Source: a virus. Taken from it: a stretch of DNA of 64,000 nt. Shown here one piece after another: positions 1 to 8,114 of this stretch (position 1 is the first letter of the stretch; each line of letters opens with the position of its first letter). The stretch is from positions 19,733-83,732 of IMG/VR virus record IMGVR_UViG_3300017987_000071; one strand, given 5' to 3'. The notes beneath the pieces were generated by a model. It saw nothing but the letters and a program-made list of their open reading frames with translations, did not search any database and had not been told where the DNA came from. A program made the position numbers and the translations under genes.

Positions 1-308
1 TTGTTTCCACCAACTCGAACTTCAGTAACAATATGCGATGTGCGATTGATGTTAGAAATTCCCTTATCAGGATGCTCCATCTCTCCCCACACCCGCATCT
101 CATTCAACCGCTTGCTAAATATGCTTTCTGCAAGCAGTTGCTCCTCAAAGCGTTCTTTAGGATATACCCGTTTGTTTTCGTTGGCTACACCATAACGCTG
201 AAAAGGGCCACATACCGACAAACGCTTATCGGTACCGAGAGGCGTATCTACGCTTTCGTTTAAAACCTCGATGGGTTTGAAAAGGAATGACTCTACCAGT
301 AATTTCAC
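1..308 (-). CDS. Prohead core protease, T4 gp21-like (N-terminal part, cut by window edge)
   Basis: Only the first 102 residues are visible. The GTG start at 308 has AGGA seven bases upstream, and the frame is open to the edge although it overlaps the end of the upstream gene by 83 bases. Family signatures seen in order: GPFQ (residues 34-37), NENKRVYP (43-50), GEMEHP (75-80) and SHIV (91-94). This is the N-terminal pattern of the T4 gp21-type prohead proteases (peptidase U9 group), where the histidine of the GE..HP motif is catalytic; the serine nucleophile would lie beyond the edge. The known role is cleavage of scaffold, capsid and internal head proteins during prohead maturation. It is the last gene visible after a run of small structural-looking genes, so scaffold and major capsid genes may follow to the left. 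The short length and overlapping start would hide it from simple gene callers. Confidence 0.85.
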   Translation of the reverse strand, partial: MKLLVESFLFKPIEVLNESVDTPLGTDKRLSVCGPFQRYGVANENKRVYPKERFEEQLLAESIFSKRLNEMRVWGEMEHPDKGISNINRTSHIVTEVRVGGN

Positions 309-579
309 TTGCTAATCCTGTTAGTTCGCGTGGCGGTTCCATATAGTACTTTCCGATCAACGGAAAATAATGCACACGGCGAAAGCTCCACAGATAATCC
401 AAAACCTTATCGTCATCGGCCTTCAAAAACCGCAAGACGTAAAGTCTCAATTGCTCTATGTTCTCAACCGGCACTCTATACGAATCCCCCCACTCTACAT
501 AATTTACGATAATCGAATCATCAACATCCCGCTCCAAATACAAGTGCTTTGGGTTGCGGTCTGTTGGCAGCTCCATCAT
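226..579 (-). CDS. Hypothetical protein, 117 aa, upstream of prohead protease
   Basis: A longer frame exists to 687, but it would overlap the upstream gene by about 100 bases; the ATG ATG pair at 579/576, right after that gene's stop, is the likelier start. The product is basic at its C-terminus (several K/R in the last 20 residues) and rich in aromatic residues (LWSFRRVHYFPLIGKYY). No family recognised. Its 3' end overlaps the prohead protease start. T4-like phages often have small head proteins just before gp21, so a head role is possible but unproven. Confidence 0.65.
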   Translation of the reverse strand: MMELPTDRNPKHLYLERDVDDSIIVNYVEWGDSYRVPVENIEQLRLYVLRFLKADDDKVLDYLWSFRRVHYFPLIGKYYMEPPRELTGLASEITGRVIPFQTHRGFKRKRRYASRYR

Positions 580-580
580 A

Positions 581-955
581 TCAATTTTCGCCAATGTTGA
601 TGGCGTTTGCAAAGTCGTCGTTGTCAAACACCTGAAATACACCCTGAGTCTTTCCAGAAGCGTAAAAACGGAAATGGGTACTGGCACCCTTCACATAGAA
701 AGCATACTGCTCTTCTACACGAACCTTAATGGTCTTACTTCCAGCGGCAACGTCAGTCCAAGGACCATCAGCACTCTCGGCCTCCTGTGCCTTAAAAACC
801 ATATCTTCAGCGTCGCTGTCTCGACCCACATTGGTCACTACACAATTGAAGCTACGCTTAGGGCCATCGCCCTGTAGATTCAAAGCATACGGACCTAAAA
901 CTACTCCTCCTGCTGTAGCGGAGGAGAATCTTTCTTCTGTTCTTGCTACTTGCAT
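581..955 (-). CDS. Predicted beta-rich small virion protein, 124 aa
   Basis: ATG at 955 with AAAGGA upstream. The sequence alternates short hydrophobic strands and glycine turns with no long helix, as in small beta-sandwich virion proteins. It resembles the neighbour at 1061-1390 in layout: an N-terminal lead, then V.N..(D/S)D...(A/V) strands, then a stretch ending in a hydrophobic ...(F/V)RFY.... strand. I infer that the two are structural paralogs, for example decoration or fibre-type proteins. No enzyme motif is present. Followed closely by 226-579 and the prohead protease, which fits a late structural role. Confidence 0.65.
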   Translation of the reverse strand: MQVARTEERFSSATAGGVVLGPYALNLQGDGPKRSFNCVVTNVGRDSDAEDMVFKAQEAESADGPWTDVAAGSKTIKVRVEEQYAFYVKGASTHFRFYASGKTQGVFQVFDNDDFANAINIGEN

Positions 956-1060
956 TATCAAGTCCTTTAAATAACGAGAAGAAGAAGCGAAGAGGTGGGA
1001 CTTACCTTAACGGCACAATCGCCTCTCCTTCCCAAATCGAACAAAGGAAGTGACTAAACG

Positions 1061-1390
1061 TCACGCCGATAAGTCGCGGAGAAGTTCCCCACGACTAGGT
1101 TGGGTTATATAAAATCTTACTCCGTCCGGTGCATCAGCACTAATACGCAATCGAACATACTTCCGACTGCTATTAACAAAAAGATGCTGCCATCCTTTAG
1201 CAACCACTGCTCCCGAAGTTACATTGGTGTACGCTGTCCCATTCGTACTGTGGTCAACATAAGCAGTAACATCAACGTCGCTGTTGTTGAAAACAAAAAC
1301 GGATGCCCCTACAGGATGAATTGGCTTTAATCCCTCTAAAACAACAGGAGTATCAACCAACCGAACTTCTTCCTCAATTTTGTTAATCAT
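1061..1390 (-). CDS. Predicted beta-rich small virion protein, 109 aa
   Basis: ATG at 1390 with GGAG five bases upstream. Strand-rich sequence with repeated Val/Thr/Asn segments (VFVFNNSDVDVTAYVDH, then KYVRLRIS, then GVRFYIT) that reads like a single beta-sandwich domain. Probably related to the 124-aa protein that follows at 581-955. No signal peptide or catalytic motif seen. A small GAAA-loop hairpin (CCGA/TCGG) lies just ahead of the ribosome site. The 105-base gap after it contains no convincing gene, only a weak 5-bp hairpin (GTGAC/GTCAC) without a T-run. Confidence 0.65.
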   Translation of the reverse strand: MINKIEEEVRLVDTPVVLEGLKPIHPVGASVFVFNNSDVDVTAYVDHSTNGTAYTNVTSGAVVAKGWQHLFVNSSRKYVRLRISADAPDGVRFYITQPSRGELLRDLSA

Positions 1391-1448
1391 ATCGACTCCG
1401 ATTTCTCGGATTGTGTATATCTTTTCGTGGGCAGATTTTTGCCCTATT

Positions 1449-1919
1449 TCAACCTAAAAATAAATTCACCGCTTCTACAGGGTTTACACCCGCAGCAACC
1501 TGCTTAAAGCATTCCTCTAATCGCTGCTCTGCGCTTTCAGTCAGCGTAGTATAACGAGAACTACCACACTTATTACAACTGTAGTGCATTGCTTTTGGAG
1601 CACTAAGTTGCTCATGCAAACAATCAACACACTGCACCACCCAACCAGCAACACTCTCCTCCTTCTTCTTCTCAGTTTCAGGTGGCGGAGTAGTTGGCTT
1701 CTCAGGGGGTGTGTCTACTTTCTCAGCTTCAGGTTCAGGTTCTGCCTCTGGAGGCTCCTCTTCAATTCGTCTAGCGGTAATCTCAAACTGAGTGCCACAT
1801 TTTGGGCACTTTATTGTGCAAGCTTCGTTTAAGCGCCCAGTGCCCCGCGACAAATTAATCGCTTCGTCTAGGCTACATTCCCTTGCACAATCGGGACATG
1901 TATAACTTTTTGCTAACAT
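1449..1919 (-). CDS. Double zinc-ribbon protein with C-terminal tag motif, 156 aa
   Basis: Three parts are visible: an N-terminal four-cysteine ribbon (CPDCARECS, then CPKCGTQF), a central acidic Pro/Glu-rich linker (about residues 55-90), and a second ribbon (CVDCLHEQ, then CNKCGSS). The last 20 residues, ECFKQVAAGVNPVEAVNLFL, match the G-x-(s/n)-P tag shared by many proteins in this window. ATG at 1919 with a good ribosome site. A near-consensus promoter (1945-1973) lies immediately upstream, so this may be the first gene of a short unit ending in the prohead protease. I infer a nucleic-acid- or protein-binding factor carried with the head; no family name can be given. Confidence 0.7.
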   Translation of the reverse strand: MLAKSYTCPDCARECSLDEAINLSRGTGRLNEACTIKCPKCGTQFEITARRIEEEPPEAEPEPEAEKVDTPPEKPTTPPPETEKKKEESVAGWVVQCVDCLHEQLSAPKAMHYSCNKCGSSRYTTLTESAEQRLEECFKQVAAGVNPVEAVNLFLG

Positions 1920-1944
1920 AGAATGTCCTTTCGCTCTAAACTCA

Positions 1945-1973
1945 ATTCTACAAACCTACGCCCCGTCCGTCAA
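1945..1973 (-). promoter_or_regulatory. Sigma-70-type promoter upstream of the zinc-ribbon/prohead gene unit
   Basis: Read on the minus strand: TTGACG (-35), 17-base spacer, TAGAAT (-10), each one mismatch from consensus. It sits in a 62-base gap between 1982-2644 and 1449-1919, with the -10 about 25 bases before the ATG at 1919. Likely drives the leftward genes including the prohead protease. Confidence 0.6.
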
Positions 1974-1981
1974 ATAAAAAA

Positions 1982-2644
1982 TTACTTCACAACGATATTT
2001 CCAAGCATTTCCACTTCGGCAGGCACAGGCTTTTTCGCGGGCACATTAGCTTCTGGTTCAGTAACATCAACGGGTTCAGCCAATCGCGTGGGGGCTTGTG
2101 GCACCTTAACATCAGGGATAACTTTTTCGCAAGCAACCACCACCCAAAAGCGGATGTTTTGGGGATCAACCGTAATTTCGCCAGGAGCACCACGCAAATC
2201 ATCAGGAGATGCTGCCAACTTTGTACCAGGCAAAAAGGTTTTGATTTGTTCAACAAGTTGCTCTACAGAATCCTTGTCAGCAGTTTCGTTGATAAAAATG
2301 AACAGCACATCGAGGTTGTCATCAACCTCAATCTCTTCCAAATAATCCAATAGGTCTAAAGCATTCAGCTTCAGCATCACGCCATTAACCAATTCATCAT
2401 AAGACAACCTCGGTTTACCCTGGGTCAAGTCCTCCAAAATGGTCGACAGTGATGCCCCCTGAATCAACTGCTTAACGCTTTCCTCTACACCATCAGTTTT
2501 AGCAGCCTCTAAGCCAGCGATAAGCTTCTTGCCTTTATCGGTCATAAAGAAGTACCGTAGCAACTGCCTAAACTTGGTTCGATTTTGTCGGGTACCAACA
2601 GTCTGCAACCGCTGCTGGCGGTAATTCGGTCTTGGGTCACCCAT
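1982..2644 (-). CDS. Hypothetical protein with internal tag-like motif, 220 aa
   Basis: ATG at 2644 with GGAG upstream. The basic N-terminus (about 40 residues, YRQQRLQTVGTRQNR) is followed by EESVKQLIQGASLSTILEDL, which fits the window-wide tag motif (h..hh.G.S...hh.dL) but here lies about 55 residues in. The middle is acidic and rich in Leu/Asp. The C-terminal quarter has many Pro/Val/Ala. No catalytic signature found. The tag suggests it belongs to the same packaged-protein set as the others; its own function is unknown. Confidence 0.65.
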   Translation of the reverse strand: MGDPRPNYRQQRLQTVGTRQNRTKFRQLLRYFFMTDKGKKLIAGLEAAKTDGVEESVKQLIQGASLSTILEDLTQGKPRLSYDELVNGVMLKLNALDLLDYLEEIEVDDNLDVLFIFINETADKDSVEQLVEQIKTFLPGTKLAASPDDLRGAPGEITVDPQNIRFWVVVACEKVIPDVKVPQAPTRLAEPVDVTEPEANVPAKKPVPAEVEMLGNIVVK

Positions 2645-2653
2645 AACAATCTC

Positions 2654-2962
2654 CTAATAACCTAATGTCAATGCCACCTCGCATATCTTCTGTGGCAAAA
2701 ATATCCAATAAATATCCTCTTTTAGCGTACACAACCAGCAAACGGGTATCTTCTTAGAGCGATCTGGCGTTATAAACACCCTCTCATTAGTGTCATATAG
2801 CCAATGGAGGTTTTGGTTTATGTAATCCAGCATCTGGGTATGCCACCCCTCAGCAGGCTCATCGCCAGCAATAACATCCCCCAAACAAACGTGTATTGGA
2901 CGAGTCATCGGCGCAAAAGGACCCGAAGCTAAAATGCTATAATCTCGCCACAGTACTACCAT
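2654..2962 (-). CDS. Hypothetical protein, 102 aa
   Basis: ATG at 2962 overlaps the end of the glycosyltransferase gene by a few bases; AGAGG lies nine bases before it. Tryptophan-rich (W at several positions, including WHTQM, LHWLYD and YWIFL) with a GDEP turn. No recognisable family. Gene order places it as the last member of the glycan-modification cluster at 3-6 kb. Confidence 0.6.
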   Translation of the reverse strand: MVVLWRDYSILASGPFAPMTRPIHVCLGDVIAGDEPAEGWHTQMLDYINQNLHWLYDTNERVFITPDRSKKIPVCWLCTLKEDIYWIFLPQKICEVALTLGY

Positions 2963-3789
2963 TCCTCAGATACCTCTATTTCGTTAAATGGGTCATACTC
3001 CTCCCAACCTTCATCTTTCTTAATCTGCCGATACAAACGATCAGACGTTGCTCGAATCTCTCGCCATTTTGGGTTTCGCTTGATGCCTGAATTAGGTGCT
3101 GGATGGGATATGCCACCAACCTGCTTCAACCAAGGCACCTTCGGCAAAAAATACCTCAAGCACAAATACGTCCGCCACCCTGCTTGGTTATTCCGCTGAG
3201 CAAAAAGGCTGTCAAACCTATAAAAGAAAAATCTCTCATCCCACGCGAAACCAAACATGTCTATGACATCAATTAGCGCTGCCGCTCGATGCATATTGCA
3301 ACAACTAGACACCATCGACACCAAACCATCAGGCATAGTAGGAACATTGCCTATATTCGCTTGTGGCCAAGCTACAATTCCTGCTTTTGGATAATGCTCC
3401 ATTACATGAATCATATCGCTTGCCCACCCATCATGCACAAGCACATCCTGGTCAAGAAAAGCAAAATACTTCAAATCAGAATACTTCTCTCTAAAATGAT
3501 CGAAAACCCGATTGCGAGATACGGAGCAGCCAACGTTGTACGGACTGTCGATAACCGTAAATCGCTGGTCGCCAAACTCCTGAACTGCCTTTACGTTAGT
3601 CCTATTATCCTCTGTATTGTCAAAAATGCAGCACTCAAAAGGCACAAAAGTACTGCGTTGGATATGCAACATACAGCGGATTAAATCATGCACGCCACCA
3701 TAAGCAAGAATGCCTATTGCCAAAACAGGCCCAGGATCAATCTCCTTTCGCCAGTTGATTGGTTGGTCAACTTTATCTAAAGACTTCAC
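2956..3789 (-). CDS. GT2-type glycosyltransferase
   Basis: 277 aa, GTG start at 3789 overlapping the upstream stop (GTGA). A GT-A fold is indicated by the N-terminal strand AIGILAYGGVHDLIRCM, the IDSPYNVGCSVSRN segment, and FLDQDVLVHDGW, which supplies the DxD-type metal/nucleotide-sugar site (about residues 114-120). Family 2 enzymes transfer a sugar from a nucleotide-sugar to an acceptor. Neighbours are a SAM methyltransferase, a radical SAM enzyme and a second glycosyltransferase-like protein, all with overlapping or nearly touching ends. That suggests one glycan- or small-molecule-building cluster. The acceptor cannot be told from sequence. Confidence 0.8.
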   Translation of the reverse strand: MKSLDKVDQPINWRKEIDPGPVLAIGILAYGGVHDLIRCMLHIQRSTFVPFECCIFDNTEDNRTNVKAVQEFGDQRFTVIDSPYNVGCSVSRNRVFDHFREKYSDLKYFAFLDQDVLVHDGWASDMIHVMEHYPKAGIVAWPQANIGNVPTMPDGLVSMVSSCCNMHRAAALIDVIDMFGFAWDERFFFYRFDSLFAQRNNQAGWRTYLCLRYFLPKVPWLKQVGGISHPAPNSGIKRNPKWREIRATSDRLYRQIKKDEGWEEYDPFNEIEVSEEW

Positions 3790-4445
3790 GCCTTCTCTCC
3801 CCTCAATATAAAATGCTCTTGCCCCGACAAGCGCACACCAGCACCCGTAAACTCTAATTCTGGGAACATATTCCTGTACTCTGTCTGACTGCGAAACGTC
3901 AAATATGGTAGAGAAGCAATCTTTTCTGTATTCTCTACCAAAACAAGCAAGCCTCCGGGGGCCAACATTCGATTAAGAAATGCTACAGTTCTCTTTAGCA
4001 TAGATGGTACAACGATATGCTGCAACACAGTACAGCAAAAAACGATATCAAAAGGACCCTCATTGAAAGTATTCAAGTCATCCAAAACCACAAAGCGACC
4101 TGTTGGATGCTGTTGCCTTGCTAAGCGTATTGCTTCAGGAGTACAATCCACACCCAAATACTGCAAACCAGTATATCTTTGAGACAAACCCCAAAAAACA
4201 GGAAACCAACGCCCAACCCCGCAACCAAAATCCAACAAGCGAGCACTTCGTTTATTCGCTGAAAGCCAAATACCCATAGCCCCCTCAACATTAGGTTGCA
4301 CCGCCAACGCCCACTCAAGTTCCACCTTCCGTTTTGCTTTGTCCGATTTAGTCGAGTTAACATGCAACACAGTATTGCAACCTTGCTTCTTATATCGCTC
4401 ATCCCAATACCGTTGATGTTCCTCTTCAGTCTGAAATTGCTTCAT
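3786..4445 (-). CDS. Class I SAM-dependent methyltransferase
   Basis: 219 aa. Motif I LLDFGCGVGRW gives the SAM-binding glycine loop (about residues 70-80). YLGVDCTPEAIRLA is motif II, with the acidic residue that holds the ribose. FDIVFCCTVLQHI is motif IV and LAPGGLLVLVE motif V. This matches the Methyltransf_11/23 type acting on small molecules or sugars. ATG at 4445. It overlaps the GT2 gene downstream by four bases and is six bases from the radical SAM gene, so the three are probably co-translated. Confidence 0.85.
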   Translation of the reverse strand: MKQFQTEEEHQRYWDERYKKQGCNTVLHVNSTKSDKAKRKVELEWALAVQPNVEGAMGIWLSANKRSARLLDFGCGVGRWFPVFWGLSQRYTGLQYLGVDCTPEAIRLARQQHPTGRFVVLDDLNTFNEGPFDIVFCCTVLQHIVVPSMLKRTVAFLNRMLAPGGLLVLVENTEKIASLPYLTFRSQTEYRNMFPELEFTGAGVRLSGQEHFILRGEKA

Positions 4446-4451
4446 GTCCCA

Positions 4452-5240
4452 CTACTCCATAAATTCAATAGAAGAGTCAATAATGCCATCACAAGCACAG
4501 CAACAACCGTACTCGTTACATTCAGTTCTAACTTCCCGTTGAACAAACTGCCAATCAGTTTCCCAGAATACTGGGTCAGGCGTCCGCCAACCCCTACGCA
4601 TATAAGTCACACAAGGGTACCTTGCCCCGTCTGGCCCATACAAGTATATCCTATTCTTGCAAATAACTCTACGCGGTACGCCACAAGTCTTATGCTTAGC
4701 AGAAGTCACCCACTGGTTTTCGGATATCACCAACTTCGTCCCCGAAATGCGATTAAAATGGCGCAGGTATGCTACCCGCGAAGGCGACCCATCCACCACA
4801 ATAAGCACAAAATAATCAACCATATTGGACTTTAGAATCATATCCACATGCGTCCGGTACACATCCAAACCACCAGGCGAATGCAAACTGCCTCGGATGC
4901 CCACCTCTCGCTTTAACTTTCGCAGTAGGGTATCAGGAGGAATCGTTAAGTTGGTATAAACAATCACGCCAATAGCAGATGGTATAGCATTAATCAAATC
5001 TGCTAAACCAGGATACATCAACGGTTCGCCCCCCGTTATATGTACCCCCGAAAATTGCCCTGATTGCAAGCGAACTAATCCCTTCACCCATAACTCCGGT
5101 TTAGCAGAAGGCAAGCTACCCCCACCAGAACCATTTGAGCAATATGAACATTGCATATTGCATTGAAGCGTTGGATATATGCGCAGGATTTTATCAGCAC
5201 TGCCCTTATTCAAATCTACTCTGCGTAATTTCAATTCCAT
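4452..5240 (-). CDS. Radical SAM enzyme
   Basis: 262 aa. C27, C31 and C34 form the CxxxCxxC motif (CNMQCSYC) that binds the catalytic [4Fe-4S] cluster, and HITGGEPLMYP is the GGE SAM-binding motif. The C-terminal part contains further cysteines (CGVPRRVIC, YPCVTY, then CNEYGCCCAC), as in radical SAM proteins with an auxiliary iron-sulfur or SPASM-like region. I chose the ATG at 5240 rather than the GTG four codons earlier because GAGGTGG is then at normal distance. Placed between a glycosyltransferase-like gene and a methyltransferase. The substrate is unknown; sugar or peptide modification are both possible. Confidence 0.85.
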   Translation of the reverse strand: MELKLRRVDLNKGSADKILRIYPTLQCNMQCSYCSNGSGGGSLPSAKPELWVKGLVRLQSGQFSGVHITGGEPLMYPGLADLINAIPSAIGVIVYTNLTIPPDTLLRKLKREVGIRGSLHSPGGLDVYRTHVDMILKSNMVDYFVLIVVDGSPSRVAYLRHFNRISGTKLVISENQWVTSAKHKTCGVPRRVICKNRIYLYGPDGARYPCVTYMRRGWRTPDPVFWETDWQFVQREVRTECNEYGCCCACDGIIDSSIEFME

Positions 5241-6082
5241 AAAAGCCCCCACCTCTCTCTTATTTTCTGGTGCACAACAGGGTACGTATCCGTCTCCTCT
5301 TGCTGTCTAATAAAACGTACATCCGTAGAAAAGGTTGAGCGAAAAGCAGTCTTAAATCCCTCTTCACCCTTTGAAACCTTCGCCCACTTCACCAAAAACT
5401 CAGTAGTACCCCAAGCAGACTCCAACCTCCGTAAAGGACGCTGATTGCATAATTCCCACATCGGCAATAGCAAACCCGACTGGCGATCAAGTTGGCGACC
5501 AAAATGCACAGGAAACCGTCGCTTGCGTAAATACAACCCACTTGCTTCCTGTATGCGCAATAACCAATCCTCTGCGAGAACTGCATTGCTAAACCGAACA
5601 TCGAACCAACCCAACTCACCCACCACCCGCATATCCATTGCAAACCCATACCACCAGCATAACCGCTGTCCGCATTTTGGCACAAGGGAGCACAACACAT
5701 ATCTGCGTTTAGCCTTCATTATATGCCAAACGCTACGTAAAAAAGGACCAGGGGCAACACGCACTTTATCCGATACAAAAACAACATAACGAGTACACAC
5801 ACGCAAAAGTGCTTCATTCATCAATTGCGAATCCGATACTCGTCGTCTATGCCATCCTATCTTTACCTTGGGATGCACACGCTTAGGCCACGTTTGCATG
5901 TCTTCGTCGAAATAATGCCCCCTGCGCAGTTGGTATTTAACCCCCCAAGAACCACCGGGCGCTGGGCCACTACCTGATATATAGATGGGTATCTTGGGGG
6001 GCACATGCGGATGCAATTTCTTCATAACACGCATGCTGCTATCCAAATCATGCCCAATGACGACTATCGTAAATCGTTGCAT
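5231..6082 (-). CDS. Glycosyltransferase-like protein (GT-A fold, probable)
   Basis: 283 aa. The N-terminus FTIVVIGHDLDSSMRVMKKL is a typical first strand of a GT-A domain. VVFVSDKVRVAPGPF occupies the place of the DxD region, and LGWFDVRFSNAVLAEDWLLRI resembles the GWFDE..F....ED..L segment of family 2 enzymes. Overlaps the radical SAM gene by ten bases. Likely a transferase in the 3-6 kb cluster, but the metal-binding motif is not classical, so the assignment is moderate. The ribosome site before ATG 6082 (GTGAG) is weak and lies just after a 46-bp duplication. Confidence 0.6.
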   Translation of the reverse strand: MQRFTIVVIGHDLDSSMRVMKKLHPHVPPKIPIYISGSGPAPGGSWGVKYQLRRGHYFDEDMQTWPKRVHPKVKIGWHRRRVSDSQLMNEALLRVCTRYVVFVSDKVRVAPGPFLRSVWHIMKAKRRYVLCSLVPKCGQRLCWWYGFAMDMRVVGELGWFDVRFSNAVLAEDWLLRIQEASGLYLRKRRFPVHFGRQLDRQSGLLLPMWELCNQRPLRRLESAWGTTEFLVKWAKVSKGEEGFKTAFRSTFSTDVRFIRQQEETDTYPVVHQKIRERWGLLWN

Positions 6083-6091
6083 CGTTTCTCA

Positions 6092-6183
6092 CTTTATAAA
6101 AGGGTCGTCCCTCCTAAACCATTTATCCTTAGAGGCCCTTTATAAAAGGGTCGTCCTTCCTAAACCATTTATCCTTAGAGGCC
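6092..6183. repeat. 46-bp tandem duplication at a gene end
   Basis: Two adjacent copies, 6092-6137 and 6138-6183, differ at one base. The right copy encodes the last 15 residues of the protein at 6129-6824; the left copy lies mainly in the gap before the next gene. Looks like a recent slippage or recombination duplication of the 3' end of that gene. Confidence 0.9.
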
Positions 6184-6824
6184 CATTGCTGCCAACCCTC
6201 AGCAACACCAAGCACCAAGTCCACTGCGCTAACTTTAGGTATTGCTAACCCTCTACGGGCCCAATCAGCAGCCATTTCATTAACCTCCTCTATTTTGGGT
6301 TGTATCCTCCTATTAAATTCAGTGAAGCCTCGCATATAACCAGTCAAAACACGATCCAATTGATTAAATGGACCCCCCTTAACCATCACATTCGGTTGTC
6401 TACGCTTCAACCCCAAAATCTCGCGCCGAACATCCTTATACTTTCGTTGCATACTAGCAAACACCTTTGACCAAGCATTCAACACTTCAATTGCATCATC
6501 TGACCAAGCGTATTTTACCTCATGCACCCAATCCAGCATCAGTTTGCCCAACGCTTTTATTCTACGCTCAACAAACCAAGTTGCACGCTCTTCGCGAGTC
6601 CCAACCCGCAACAGTTTACGAATGCCATTAAACAATTTACCCAAGTAATGAAAAATCTCTTGCACCTGAGCAGCCAGCATCCGCAATCCCCCGGACTGTA
6701 GAAAACTTGCCCAAAAATCAGGAGCAGTAAAGTTCTCACTTAGCACATCAGCAACTAGCGTTCTTGCTTCCTCAACAGGAGACCCGCCAGCAACTACACG
6801 ATCTACAGATTCTGCTATCTCCAT
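6129..6824 (-). CDS. Tagged basic helical protein, candidate internal head protein
   Basis: 231 aa, ATG at 6824 with AGGAG. The N-terminus MEIAESVDRVVAGGSPVEEA continues into RTLVADVL and matches the shared tag (h..hh.G.SP..hA..LV). The rest is predicted mostly helical and basic, with many K/R and W residues and no enzyme motif. Comparable N-terminally tagged basic proteins are at 11639, 20261 and 32748. By analogy with the small basic T4 internal proteins, I infer that it is packaged in the head. The gene end is duplicated downstream (6092-6183). Confidence 0.65.
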   Translation of the reverse strand: MEIAESVDRVVAGGSPVEEARTLVADVLSENFTAPDFWASFLQSGGLRMLAAQVQEIFHYLGKLFNGIRKLLRVGTREERATWFVERRIKALGKLMLDWVHEVKYAWSDDAIEVLNAWSKVFASMQRKYKDVRREILGLKRRQPNVMVKGGPFNQLDRVLTGYMRGFTEFNRRIQPKIEEVNEMAADWARRGLAIPKVSAVDLVLGVAEGWQQWASKDKWFRKDDPFIKGL

Positions 6825-6833
6825 AACAATCTC

Positions 6834-8114
6834 CTAGACATCTAACTCAAAACGACGTACACCACCCCATTCTTTGCCGGTTAACTCCTGCCCGACCTCT
6901 TCTCGTCCTAAGCCAATCGCTTCGGGGGGTTTGCCCTTACCACGACTCCATTGCCATTTTCTCCACCACCAAACAAGCTTGCCCCACAAACCTAAATCCT
7001 TTGGCTTACCAGCAATTGAAACGGTCGCCTGAGCAATACGCTTGATGGTAACATCATAAGTAGGAACATCCATGAAACCAACTTTGCTATCAAACGACAC
7101 CCACAAGCCAAAAAGCACATCGCGGGTCTTAACCGTAACGTACCCTTCAGCAGAGATGTAAGCAAAGCAATTCACAGCATCCAAACGCTTAAGCACCGCC
7201 TTTTCTAAGAATCCTCGCTCATACCGAATAAACTCAATCTCCTTGGCCAACTTATCTGGAGATATGTCCTTTTTTCTATATGGTCCTTTCAACACCATTA
7301 ATATGTTATATGCTAAATGAAAAGCCATAACATCATGCGAAGGACCATCTGTTCTAAAGAACGCTACAGCATCCCGCAGATTCTCTATAAGTCGCTTCTT
7401 CTGTAATAATGGCAGAGGCAAATTGTCTTCATCAGGAAGGGGATGCGGAACTTCATTCTTGCTAAGAGGTACATTAGGATCATATCCCGCAGCAGTTTTT
7501 AATTGATCATAGGAATACGGAGCAGCGACCGTCTTACCGGTTTTCTCGTCCTGCATCATTGGCTCTTGATAAAGCTCCCCAGTCACAAAGAATAACTTAA
7601 TAAACTCAACATTGATTTCTTGCACTAACTCGTTCAGATTCCTTTGCAACATTGTCTCGCGAGTTGCAAGTTCGGTCATCTTACGCTTGATGGTAACATT
7701 AATCTCTTCACTACGCTTCTGTGTTGCCTGATAATCATGCACCAACTTAAGCAATTCTGCTTCATCCTTAACGTCAAGATAAGGAGAAATGAGCATCACC
7801 CTACGCAAATCATCACGAGATAAACTAGCAGCACCAGGAGCATCACCAGCAGGATGCGCTCCGATCTTAGCGGTAGATACTTCCTTAACCGATAAAAGCA
7901 TCTGTATCCACACATTGATCTTGCGAGCATAATCAGGCACCGACCTCACCGAAGCCAAAGCCAGAGGACGATCTCTAGGAATGCTTTCATATAGCAAATT
8001 GCCCCCAAGCGCTCGCGGGAAAAAGGTTTGAGGAATCTCATCACAAACCAACACCACAGTCTCCTCAATCGGCTGCACCGCTGCATGTACTACTTCTACG
8101 TTATGGTTATGCAT
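6834..8114 (-). CDS. Hypothetical protein, 426 aa
   Basis: ATG at 8114, overlapping the previous gene by eight bases. A helical central region (about residues 125-180) includes charged coiled-coil-like stretches (KRSEEINVTIKRKMTELATRE). The later part has beta-like segments (GYVTVKTRDVLFGLWVSF). The C-terminus is basic with several Trp. No recognised domain. It forms a three-gene block with 8107 and 9270, all with overlapping or close ends and similar helical then beta layout, which suggests subunits of one assembly. Function unknown. Confidence 0.65.
   Translation of the reverse strand: MHNHNVEVVHAAVQPIEETVVLVCDEIPQTFFPRALGGNLLYESIPRDRPLALASVRSVPDYARKINVWIQMLLSVKEVSTAKIGAHPAGDAPGAASLSRDDLRRVMLISPYLDVKDEAELLKLVHDYQATQKRSEEINVTIKRKMTELATRETMLQRNLNELVQEINVEFIKLFFVTGELYQEPMMQDEKTGKTVAAPYSYDQLKTAAGYDPNVPLSKNEVPHPLPDEDNLPLPLLQKKRLIENLRDAVAFFRTDGPSHDVMAFHLAYNILMVLKGPYRKKDISPDKLAKEIEFIRYERGFLEKAVLKRLDAVNCFAYISAEGYVTVKTRDVLFGLWVSFDSKVGFMDVPTYDVTIKRIAQATVSIAGKPKDLGLWGKLVWWWRKWQWSRGKGKPPEAIGLGREEVGQELTGKEWGGVRRFELDV

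Noticed and set aside
956-1060. Possible small gene or terminator
   Set aside because: No frame over 15 codons with a ribosome site; the only hairpin (GTGAC/GTCAC) lacks a T-run.
5389-5700. Alternative minus-strand frame inside the glycosyltransferase-like gene
   Set aside because: Entirely inside 5231-6082 with Cys/Trp-rich nonsense composition and no start signal.
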